Below, in pieces: positions 1-6,265 of a DNA stretch of 7,913 nucleotides. Every line of letters starts with the position of its first letter. The first letter of the stretch is position 1. The DNA is from Faecalibacterium prausnitzii. GTDB lineage: Bacteria; Bacillota; Clostridia; Oscillospirales; Ruminococcaceae. The stretch covers positions 1,832 to 9,744 of the forward strand of contig DCCL01000064.1 of assembly GCA_002313795.1 (NCBI GenBank). The letters run 5' to 3'. The position numbers and the translations under genes are program-made. The notes under the pieces are model-generated. The model saw only the letters and a list, made by a program, of their open reading frames with translations. It was not told where the DNA came from and ran no database searches.

Positions 1-1167
1 GACAGAAGTGTCCCAGGAGATGTAGATCTCACGCTGGGCATTTTCGCCCACCTGCCGCATCAGCGCCCGCCGGGGCAGTAAGCGGCGCAGCATCTCCGCC
101 ATGGAAGCGGCATTTCCCTCGATGAAAAAGCCGTTCTGCCCATCGGTAATGTCCTCCGCGGCGCAGCTTCCGGCAATCAGCACGCTGGCAAGGCCGCAGG
201 CCGCAGCCTCACGCACTACAAGACCGTTGGTATCAAAAGTGGAGGGAAACAGGAACAGGTCAGCCCGGCAATACCATGCCCGGATAATCTCCCGGTCATA
301 GCAGGGCTCCAGAAAGAACACCTTGTCATCCAAACACAGTTCTTTGGCATAGTCGCGGATGGCTTCTCCGTCGGTACCCTTACCTACGAACACCATGCGG
401 AAGTCAGGCCCGTCCTCCTTCAACTGCTTCAGGGCATCCAGAATGATCCGCAGCCCCTTGTACCACATCATGCGTCCCACGAACAGCAGCAGCGGCACGC
501 TGCCCGACAGGTCAAGACCTTGGCTTACGGCGCGTACCTTCTCCTCCGGCAAGCGACCGGCAGGGAAGTCCACGCCGTTTGGCATGACAATATACTCTCC
601 CTGATAGCCCAGGGAACGGAGATTTTCTCCTGCACCGCGGCTGACCGTCCATACCTCATCGCAGGCGGAGATGTTCTCCACCAGCAGCTTGATGGAGGCT
701 TCCTGCAGCTGCTTGCTATGGATGGCATTGGCAATGTCGATATCGAACTTGGTGTGGTAGGTGAACACCAGCGGTACATGCAGACGCTGCCGCAGCATCC
801 GGGCCAGCACTGTGGACGTGATGGGACAGTGGCTATGGATCAGATCAATGTGACGCCCCTCTACCTGAGCCATCAACTTCGGCGACAGAGGAAAGCCAGC
901 CCGATAGCCCACCAGCTTCGTCATGTCAATGCTGGGATAGCGCAGCACCGGGAAAGGGTAGGCACTGTCGTCGGCGTTGGGATAGTAGGGCGTTACCACA
1001 GTGGCGCTGCCATAGCCCCGCTGGATGACGGAAGCATAGTTGATGACCGCGTTGGCCACGCCGTCAATCACCGGAGGGAAGGAATCGTTAATAAGACATA
1101 TGCTTCGTTTTTGAGTTGATAAAGCAGACGCATTTTGCGAAATCGGAGAATTTGTATTTAGCTTCAT
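1..1167 (-). CDS. GT4-family glycosyltransferase (partial, C-terminus cut by window edge)
   Basis: Reading the minus strand from ATG at 1167 gives 389 uninterrupted codons running off the left edge. The protein is a GT-B fold, family 4 (retaining) glycosyltransferase. After a Ser/Asn-rich start of about 21 residues, the first Rossmann strand leads to a PPVIDGVAN loop (about 31-39). The C-terminal domain has VGRMMWYKG, with the usual donor-phosphate Arg232 and Lys237, and then FPSTFDTNGLVVREAAACG. The usual E-x7-E pair appears there as Asp312-x7-Glu320. Family members move a sugar from a nucleotide donor to a lipid, glycan or small acceptor at the cytoplasmic membrane face; the acceptor here is unknown. 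The start is chosen because GAGGTGG (1180-1174) lies 6 nt upstream. An in-frame ATG at 1182 overlaps that site and is less likely. Only a few C-terminal residues should be missing. It is divergent from the ABC operon and uses almost no ATA codons. Confidence 0.9.
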   Translation of the reverse strand, partial: MKLNTNSPISQNASALSTQKRSICLINDSFPPVIDGVANAVINYASVIQRGYGSATVVTPYYPNADDSAYPFPVLRYPSIDMTKLVGYRAGFPLSPKLMAQVEGRHIDLIHSHCPITSTVLARMLRQRLHVPLVFTYHTKFDIDIANAIHSKQLQEASIKLLVENISACDEVWTVSRGAGENLRSLGYQGEYIVMPNGVDFPAGRLPEEKVRAVSQGLDLSGSVPLLLFVGRMMWYKGLRIILDALKQLKEDGPDFRMVFVGKGTDGEAIRDYAKELCLDDKVFFLEPCYDREIIRAWYCRADLFLFPSTFDTNGLVVREAAACGLASVLIAGSCAAEDITDGQNGFFIEGNAASMAEMLRRLLPRRALMRQVGENAQREIYISWDTSV

Positions 1168-1173
1168 ATATGC

Positions 1174-1180
1174 CCACCTC
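1174..1180 (-). promoter_or_regulatory. Ribosome binding site of the glycosyltransferase gene
   Basis: On the minus strand GAGGTGG sits 6 nt before the ATG at 1167. It decides between this start and the in-frame ATG at 1182, which would place the site inside the coding region. Confidence 0.7.
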
Positions 1181-1201
1181 ATTAGTTCGGCTTTTTTAAT
1201 G

Positions 1202-1230
1202 ATCATAACATATAAATGCGAAACAATCCA
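1202..1230 (-). promoter_or_regulatory. Weak candidate promoter for the glycosyltransferase gene
   Basis: On the minus strand TATGAT (1207-1202) could be a -10 box, with TGGATT (1230-1225) 17 bp upstream as a poor -35. The position, about 35 nt before the ATG, is right, but the match is weak and the region is AT-rich, so this is tentative. Confidence 0.25.
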
Positions 1231-1248
1231 CTGCTGTTTTCTTCCCGA

Positions 1249-1602
1249 ACAGGAAATCTGCAAAATAAAGCCGGCACAGTGTCCAACAAGCACCACAAGC
1301 AGGTCGGCAAACCGGAATCCGAAAGGATCCAAGTCGTGAACACTTATGAGCCGCTGATTGTGCAAGAGACGTAGGATGCCGTGCAGCGGATGGACAACCA
1401 CCTCGCCAGCCGGGAAACGGAATCCTCCGCAGACGCATGGCTGGACATGATGCAGGACTACGCTCAGCTTGAGAAATCAGACCGTCCCCCGCTGGTGCGG
1501 CTGATATAGAAAATCGAGATCGGCGAACGCTATACCGTGGGCGATCACGCGGAACGCAACATTCATATCTGCTACAATTTCGTCGGATATATCGAAACAT
1601 AA
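1249..1602 (+). pseudogene. Remnant of a large serine recombinase (C-terminal half, decayed)
   Basis: One plus-strand frame carries two recognisable blocks of a Tn/ICE-type large serine recombinase. The first (about 1252-1371) reads GNLQNKAGTVSNKHHKQVGK and then PESERIQVVNTYEPLIVQET. This resembles the conserved 'NKAGTVSYKNHK...THEPIIS' stretch of the recombinase domain (PF07508). The second (about 1417-1599) reads AWLDMMQDYAQLEKSD ... KIEIGERYTVGD ... YNFVGYIET, which resembles the usual C-terminal end (DUF4368 type). The frame is broken by TAG at 1372-1374, where family members have an aromatic residue, and by TAG at 1507-1509, where they have Glu. The zinc-ribbon region (LFSG...C..CG) expected between the blocks is missing, so an internal deletion lies near 1405-1420. 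The catalytic N-terminal domain is absent. The upstream boundary is uncertain. It points to an old integrated element here. Recognition is from memory of the family, not a search. Confidence 0.8.
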
Positions 1603-1616
1603 AGCATCCTTTATTC

Positions 1617-1639
1617 GATGCTGACCAACAGCATTTTTT
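1617..1639 (+). terminator. Rho-independent terminator-like hairpin after the recombinase remnant
   Basis: ATGCTG (1618-1623) pairs perfectly with CAGCAT (1629-1634) around a 5-nt loop, and the run T1634-T1639 follows directly. It starts 15 nt after the remnant's stop codon and would stop read-through into the ABC operon. The 6-bp stem is short and only half GC, so strength is moderate. Confidence 0.5.
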
Positions 1640-1664
1640 GCAATACATTCCGCATATTCGGCGA

Positions 1665-1693
1665 TTTTATTTGCAAATCATTTCTTATATAAT
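1665..1693 (+). promoter_or_regulatory. Candidate promoter of the ABC transporter operon
   Basis: A consensus -10 TATAAT lies at 1688-1693. The hexamer 17 bp upstream, TTTTAT (1665-1670), is a poor -35, so initiation may depend on an activator or on the AT-rich context. The 10-bp palindrome ATTTGCAAAT (1669-1678) sits between the two elements, and another TTGCAA (1698-1703) lies near the expected start of transcription. These are plausible regulator sites. The leader would be about 45 nt long. Confidence 0.45.
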
Positions 1694-1735
1694 AGCTTTG
1701 CAAGCCCGTTCGGGAAATACGGAATCTATTTGAAT

Positions 1736-1749
1736 GGAGGATCAACTTG
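1736..1749 (+). promoter_or_regulatory. Ribosome binding site and TTG start of the binding-protein gene
   Basis: GGAGG at 1736-1740, then 6 nt, then TTG at 1747. No ATG lies in a suitable position, and the signal peptide begins exactly here, so the TTG start is well supported. Confidence 0.8.
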
Positions 1750-3375
1750 AGAAGATTTGTTTTTGCTTCGCTTATGTGCGCGATTGCTCTCACGATGGCA
1801 GCCTGTGGCTCTACGGCAGTGACCACGCCCACCCCCGAAAGCGGGAATTCGACTGCTGAGGATGGGGTACTGCGCGTTGCAGCGCTCTATGACATCAGTA
1901 CCATGGATGTTTCGCAGACCACAGACGACTATATGGTGCCCATGAATGTCTTCGACCGCCTGTTTGAGTCTGAAGTTCAGCCTGACGGCAGCACTGCCGT
2001 TGTTTCCAGCCTCTGCGAGAGCTATACCGTCTCAGATGACGGGCTGACCTACACCTTCACGCTGAAAGATGGAATCGTCTTTTCAAACGGCAGTGTACTG
2101 ACCGCTTCCGATGTGCAGTATACATTTGAACGTCTTCTGACTGCCGGCGGTGTGAACGACGATATACCCCTTGAAGTCGTCGGCGCTGAGGCGCTGCAAA
2201 ACGGTGATGCAGACAAACTGGAAGGGTTTTCCGTGATCGATGATACGCACTTTACCATCGCGCTCAATACCGCGAATGCGGGTTTCCTTGCCGAACTCAC
2301 CTCACCCGCTATGTCCGTTGTGGATAAAGAAACCGTAGAGGCCGCCGCCAATTTTGGCATGAGCTGTGAAGACACCGTTGGCACCGGCCCCTATAAGGTA
2401 ACGGAATGGGTAGTAAACGACCACTTCACCCTTGAATATAACGACAAATATTGGGGTGATGCACCGTCCGTGAAGAAGGCTGTTGTCTCCATTATCCCCG
2501 ACCCATCTACCCAGAATCTTATGTACCAGAACGGCGAGTTGGACATCATTGACCTTGAGGCGCTCGATTCCAGCATTGTCGAGTCTACATACAAGACGCA
2601 GTATGCCGACAAGCTTATTGTCAGTTCCCGGGTCGGGCTCACATACTTCGCGCTCAACGAGAATAATCAGTACCTCTCCGACGTCAACGTGCGTAAGGCG
2701 CTGCAGATGGCAATCGATGCAGACAGCATCGTTGCCTCCATCTATGCCGGGAACGCCATCGTTGAAAACGGCATCATCCCCGAAGGCGTCTGGGGCTTCA
2801 ATAAGGAGCTCGCACGTCCCGCCTATGACCCTGATGGCGCAAAGGCACTGCTCGCCGATGCGGGCTATGCCGACGGTGAGATAAGCTTTGAACTTTCCAT
2901 GGACTCCTCCGCATCCAGCAATCTGAAGCTCGTGTATCAGACAGTACAGCAGAATCTGCAGGCGATCGGCATCAATGCAGAGATAAAGAGCTATGACGAG
3001 TCATCCTGGCTCGATTTGCGTAAGTCCGGCGAGATGGATTCCTTCATTGCCACGTGGACGATGGACTACAATGATCCCGCCAACATCATGTATACTTTCT
3101 TCGGCGGCACCGACAAGACCCGCATCCGCAGTCTGAACTACCATGATACGGAAGTCATGGCTCGCGTTACCGCAGCCTCCGGCATTACGGATGACGCTGC
3201 GCGCATGGCCGAGTACCAAGCACTTGAAGAGAAGATCGTTGTTGATGATGCTGCATGGGTTCCGCTGTTGGGAAGTACGCACCTTTTTGCGATTGGCGAT
3301 CGCGTGGAGAGCTTTGTCCCCTATTGGGCGGGGTTTAGCAATTTTTACGTCAGCGACGTAACGCTCAAGCAGTAA
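1747..3375 (+). CDS. ABC transporter substrate-binding lipoprotein, family 5 (peptide/nickel type, DppA/OppA-like)
   Basis: This 542-residue protein is the extracytoplasmic receptor of the ABC importer encoded downstream. The N-terminus is a lipoprotein signal: Arg-Arg, a hydrophobic core, then TMAAC with the lipidated Cys at residue 20. A Thr/Pro/Ser-rich linker (about 22-38) follows. The mature part fits SBP_bac_5 (PF00496): VLRVAALYDISTMDVSQ at the start, the hallmark TFTLKDGIVFSNGS...LTASDVQYTFERL at about 103-130, and late motifs such as SFIATWTMDYNDPANIM near 430-450. Length is typical for the family. The start is TTG at 1747, set by GGAGG (1736-1740) with 6-nt spacing and by the signal peptide beginning there. 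It heads the operon, 73 nt before permease B. Substrate is not readable: di-/oligopeptides are most usual, but nickel, opines and other solutes use the same family. It has few ATA codons (about three), unlike the genes downstream. Confidence 0.95.
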   Translation: MRRFVFASLMCAIALTMAACGSTAVTTPTPESGNSTAEDGVLRVAALYDISTMDVSQTTDDYMVPMNVFDRLFESEVQPDGSTAVVSSLCESYTVSDDGLTYTFTLKDGIVFSNGSVLTASDVQYTFERLLTAGGVNDDIPLEVVGAEALQNGDADKLEGFSVIDDTHFTIALNTANAGFLAELTSPAMSVVDKETVEAAANFGMSCEDTVGTGPYKVTEWVVNDHFTLEYNDKYWGDAPSVKKAVVSIIPDPSTQNLMYQNGELDIIDLEALDSSIVESTYKTQYADKLIVSSRVGLTYFALNENNQYLSDVNVRKALQMAIDADSIVASIYAGNAIVENGIIPEGVWGFNKELARPAYDPDGAKALLADAGYADGEISFELSMDSSASSNLKLVYQTVQQNLQAIGINAEIKSYDESSWLDLRKSGEMDSFIATWTMDYNDPANIMYTFFGGTDKTRIRSLNYHDTEVMARVTAASGITDDAARMAEYQALEEKIVVDDAAWVPLLGSTHLFAIGDRVESFVPYWAGFSNFYVSDVTLKQ

Positions 3376-3386
3376 ATATAAATATC

Positions 3387-3433
3387 AATGCGCGGCAGGA
3401 CGCCCGGAATATCGGGCGTCCGTGCTGTGCATT
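3387..3433 (+). promoter_or_regulatory. Long intercistronic hairpin between binding-protein and permease genes
   Basis: GGACGCCCG (3398-3406) and CGGGCGTCC (3413-3421) form a perfect 9-bp stem around the loop GAATAT. After a single bulged G (3422) the pairing continues for 11 more pairs (3387-3397 with 3423-3433), including two G-U pairs. No T-run follows; the permease Shine-Dalgarno begins 2 nt after the stem. The position matches hairpins that protect the binding-protein mRNA or reduce downstream expression in other importer operons (for example malE-malF). Full termination is unlikely without a T tract. Pairing is seen directly; the role is inferred. Confidence 0.75.
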
Positions 3434-3434
3434 T

Positions 3435-3451
3435 AGGAGGCTAAACTCTTG
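3435..3451 (+). promoter_or_regulatory. Ribosome binding site and TTG start of the first permease gene
   Basis: AGGAGG (3435-3440) is followed after 8 nt by TTG (3449-3451). The next in-frame ATG is ten codons into the protein and would cut into the segment leading to the first membrane helix, so TTG is preferred. The site begins 2 nt after the intercistronic hairpin. Confidence 0.75.
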
Positions 3452-4372
3452 GCAAGAAATATACTTAGCCGCGTCATGCAAGCCGCTATAGTAATGCTCG
3501 GCGTGGCGCTGCTTATCTTCATAATGCTGCGCATCGTGCCCGGCAACGCCATTGTTACGATGATGGGCGAGCACGCCAAAACAGAAACAATCGAGCGCAT
3601 GACGAGCGAACTTGGCCTGGATCAGCCGATGTACGTGCAGTTCTGGCACTATATTACTGGCGCTGTGCGCGGCGACTTCGGTACGAGCTATTCCCTCAAC
3701 CGCAGTGTGACGGAGCTCATCGGCACGGCATTTCCCAATACTGTGCGCCTTGCGTTCGCGGCAGCGCTCATCGCGTGGGTGACGGGCATAATCTGCGGTG
3801 TAATCGCCGCGGTGAAGAAAAACGGGATACTCGACCATTTCTTCATGGGCATGTCGCTGCTGGGTGTATCAGTTCCGGTTTTTATGGTAGCTATGGTACT
3901 GCAATATTTCCTGGCATACAAGCTCAAATGGCTTCCCATCTCCGGCGTGGACAGCTGGCGGGGGTATATTCTCCCCGCCATCGCCCTCGGCTGGAACAGT
4001 GCGGGCAGCATCGCCCGCCTCACGCGCTCCACGCTGCTGGAGGTCATGCAGGCGGACTATATAGATACCGCACGTGCCAAGGGACGCCGTCAGGTTGGTA
4101 TTATCACCGTGCATGCACTAAGAAACGCACTGCTGCCGGTGATAACAATGATGGCAGTGCAGCTGTCCTCCCTCCTCTCCGGTGCTGTGATATGTGAGAC
4201 GGTGTTTTCCGTCAACGGCATTGGCCGTCTGCTTGTACAGGCAATAGAAGGGCGTGACATTCCGCTTTTGCAGGGGACGATTCTCTTCTCGACCCTTCTC
4301 GTCATTCTGGGCAATCTCATCGCCGATTGCCTATATGCCGTGCTTGACCCACGGATAAGCAAAGAGGTATGA
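3449..4372 (+). CDS. ABC transporter permease, DppB/OppB-like
   Basis: This 307-residue inner-membrane permease is the first of the two membrane subunits of the importer. Hydrophobic helices are visible at about 12-30, 97-122, 132-156, 170-190, 225-250 and 275-298. The first is followed by the family's R-x-x-PG signature (RIVPGN, 28-33). The long extracytoplasmic segment after helix 1 contains LGLDQPMYVQFWHYI and RGDFGTSY, both typical of the DppB/OppB subgroup. The cytoplasmic EAA loop, EVMQADYIDTARAKG (about 197-211), contacts an ATPase subunit. The C-terminal LDPRI ending is also typical. Length is normal. Translation starts at TTG with a strong AGGAGG. The stop TGA (4370-4372) lies within a few bases of the next gene's start, indicating coupling. 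ATA codons are frequent (about ten), unlike in the flanking glycosyltransferase gene. Confidence 0.95.
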   Translation: MARNILSRVMQAAIVMLGVALLIFIMLRIVPGNAIVTMMGEHAKTETIERMTSELGLDQPMYVQFWHYITGAVRGDFGTSYSLNRSVTELIGTAFPNTVRLAFAAALIAWVTGIICGVIAAVKKNGILDHFFMGMSLLGVSVPVFMVAMVLQYFLAYKLKWLPISGVDSWRGYILPAIALGWNSAGSIARLTRSTLLEVMQADYIDTARAKGRRQVGIITVHALRNALLPVITMMAVQLSSLLSGAVICETVFSVNGIGRLLVQAIEGRDIPLLQGTILFSTLLVILGNLIADCLYAVLDPRISKEV

Positions 4373-4374
4373 GC

Positions 4375-5271
4375 ATGAAAAAATCTCCCGAACTTTCAAA
4401 TGAACTGCGCGCACAGCTTGGCGAGGCGGAAACCTTCGCCTCTGTTATAATGCGTCTCTGGCGGGAGAATAAGCTCGCCGCAGTGTCTGCCGTGGTGATA
4501 CTGCTGTTCGTTCTCGCCGCCATCCTCGCACCCGTACTCACGCCGTATACCTTTGACGGCATGGATCTTTTCAACCGCCTTGCGCCTCCGTCGCGCGAGC
4601 ACTTGCTCGGCACGGATGAGGCCGGGCGCGACGTGCTGACGCGTATGCTGTATGGCACACGTGTGTCACTGCTGGTCGGTATTGTGCCGACGGTTATCTC
4701 CATGCTTGCAGGGGCAATTCTCGGCATAATCGCAGGATACAGCGGCGGAAGTGCTGATGCCGCGATCATGCGAATTGCGGATGTCATGCTCGCGTTCCCG
4801 TCGATGTTCCTCGCGATGGTGATAATGTATACTCTCGGCGATGGAATGATAAATATCTTTCTCGCCCTGGCGCTTGTCAATTGGGCAAGCGTCGCACGCA
4901 TCGTGCGCGCGGAAACGCTCAGGCTCAAGAAGACGGAGTTTGTGGAAGCGGCGCAGTCCATTGGCGTAAAGAAACTGGTGATCATGTTTCGGCACATCCT
5001 GCCAAACTGCATTCCGTCGCTCATCGTGCTCTTCACGTTGAATATTCCCTCTGCCATACTCTCGGAAAGCTCGTTGAGTTTTCTGAGCATCGGTATAAAA
5101 CCACCGCAAGCCTCATGGGGGCTGATGGTAAACGAGGGACGGCAGTTTCTATATAGCCAGCCGTGGCTCAGTCTCTCACCGAGTATTGCCATTATGCTCG
5201 TAGTACTCGCGTTCAACTTCCTCGGCGACGGTCTGCGCGACGTACTTGACCCACATCTCAAAAACCAGTGA
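4375..5271 (+). CDS. ABC transporter permease, DppC/OppC-like
   Basis: This is the second membrane subunit, 298 residues from ATG 4375. It has an OppC_N-type N-terminal segment with the first helix (about 37-55) and then the subgroup hallmark HLLGTDEAGRDVLTRMLYGTR (about 77-97, shown by its key residues LGTDxxGRD). The BPD_transp_1 core follows, with the EAA loop LKKTEFVEAAQSIG (about 183-196) and a C-terminal GDGLRDVLDP. It forms the translocation path with permease B. Two starts are possible: ATG 4369 overlaps the previous stop by 4 nt but has only 1 nt spacing from AGAGG (4363-4367), whereas ATG 4375 has 7 nt, so 4375 is chosen; the choice changes only two residues. Both imply translational coupling. 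A 322-codon antisense frame over this gene is a codon-bias shadow. Confidence 0.94.
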   Translation: MKKSPELSNELRAQLGEAETFASVIMRLWRENKLAAVSAVVILLFVLAAILAPVLTPYTFDGMDLFNRLAPPSREHLLGTDEAGRDVLTRMLYGTRVSLLVGIVPTVISMLAGAILGIIAGYSGGSADAAIMRIADVMLAFPSMFLAMVIMYTLGDGMINIFLALALVNWASVARIVRAETLRLKKTEFVEAAQSIGVKKLVIMFRHILPNCIPSLIVLFTLNIPSAILSESSLSFLSIGIKPPQASWGLMVNEGRQFLYSQPWLSLSPSIAIMLVVLAFNFLGDGLRDVLDPHLKNQ

Positions 5272-5284
5272 AGGAGGGTCGGCA

Positions 5285-6265
5285 ATGGATAACGCGATAG
5301 TATTGAATGTCGAGCATCTGTGTACCAGCTTCTTCACGCAGCATGGCGAAGTCAAAGCAGTCAACGATGTGTCCATATCCGTCCCACGCGGCAAAATAAT
5401 CGGCATTGTGGGCGAATCCGGCTGTGGCAAGAGCATGATGGCGCGCTCCATCGTGCGTCTCCTGCGCTATCCCGGAAAAATTGTCAGCGGCAGCATAAAG
5501 CTATCGGGCAAGGAGCTGACGGAGCTTTCCGAGCACGAAATGTCCACCGTGCGCGGCGAGGAGATAGGCATGGTATTTCAGGAGCCTATGACGAGTCTCA
5601 ACCCCGTGATGCGCGTCGGGCTTCAGGTGCGCGAGGCGCTGCTGCTGCACCGCAAGGTCACGCCGCAGGAGGCAAAGGCGGAGGTACTGCGCATATTCCG
5701 CAAGGTCGGCATATCCGAGTCCGAACGTCGCTATAACTGCTATCCGCACGAGCTGTCCGGCGGTCTGCGGCAGCGGGTGATGATTGCGATGGCGATGATA
5801 TGCCGCCCCAAACTCGTCATCGCCGATGAGCCGACCACGGCACTGGATGTGACCGTCGAGGCGCAGATACTCCAGCTCATGCGCGCGCTGCGCGATGAGA
5901 CTGGCTCCGGCATTGTCATCATTTCGCACAACCTTGGCGTTATCGCGCAGATGTGCGACTATGTATATGTGATGTACGCCGGGCGTGTTGTAGAACAGGC
6001 GGAGACGTTTGAGCTCTTTGCCCATCCGTCGCACCCGTATACCATCGGACTTATGTCCGCCGTCGCCTCGCTTGAGCGCGGCAATGACGAGCTGGAGACA
6101 ATTCCAGGCGTCGTGCCGAATCTGCTGCATCTGCCTACTGGGTGCAGCTTCTCCCCGCGGTGCTCCGAGTGCGGAGAGCACTGTGGGGATGCTGCGCCGG
6201 AACTGCGGGAGGTGTCTCCCGGTCATCTTGTGCGCTGTATCAATATCACGGAGGTGCGTTCATGA
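5285..6265 (+). CDS. ABC transporter ATP-binding protein, DppD/OppD-like
   Basis: This 326-residue cytoplasmic ATPase is the first of the pair that powers import. In order: Walker A GESGCGKS (43-50), Q-loop Gln99 in VFQEPMTSLNP, signature LSGGLRQR (157-164), Walker B LVIADE with catalytic Glu182, D-loop TALD (185-188), and switch His215. His215 is in SHN rather than the more usual SHD. The C-terminal oligo_HPY region has HPYTIGL and a Cys cluster, C287-x5-C293-x6-C300 plus C296 and a late C318. Equivalent Cys residues have been reported to hold a [4Fe-4S] cluster in some Dpp/Opp ATPases. ATG 5285 is chosen because AGGAGG (5272-5277) lies 7 nt before it; the in-frame ATG at 5246 lies inside permease C and has no such site. 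It overlaps the next gene by ATGA. Confidence 0.95.
   Translation: MDNAIVLNVEHLCTSFFTQHGEVKAVNDVSISVPRGKIIGIVGESGCGKSMMARSIVRLLRYPGKIVSGSIKLSGKELTELSEHEMSTVRGEEIGMVFQEPMTSLNPVMRVGLQVREALLLHRKVTPQEAKAEVLRIFRKVGISESERRYNCYPHELSGGLRQRVMIAMAMICRPKLVIADEPTTALDVTVEAQILQLMRALRDETGSGIVIISHNLGVIAQMCDYVYVMYAGRVVEQAETFELFAHPSHPYTIGLMSAVASLERGNDELETIPGVVPNLLHLPTGCSFSPRCSECGEHCGDAAPELREVSPGHLVRCINITEVRS

Noticed and set aside
520..1119. 199-codon plus-strand frame across the glycosyltransferase
   Set aside because: The minus strand encodes a recognisable GT4 enzyme with conserved motifs over the whole span; the plus frame shows no family features.
1196..1832. Minus-strand frames across the intergenic region upstream of the operon
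   Set aside because: They are Cys/Arg-rich with no domains, and the plus strand carries the recombinase remnant, a terminator and promoter signals instead.
3387..3433. Rho-independent terminator ending the binding-protein transcript
   Set aside because: The stem is strong but is followed by TAGGAGG rather than a T-run, and the permease gene follows at once with its own ribosome binding site; partial attenuation or mRNA stabilisation is more likely.
4317..5285. 322-codon open frame on the minus strand opposite permease C
   Set aside because: It lies entirely antisense to a clear permease gene, has Ser/Arg/Thr-rich low-similarity composition and no ribosome binding site; it results from codon bias on the other strand.
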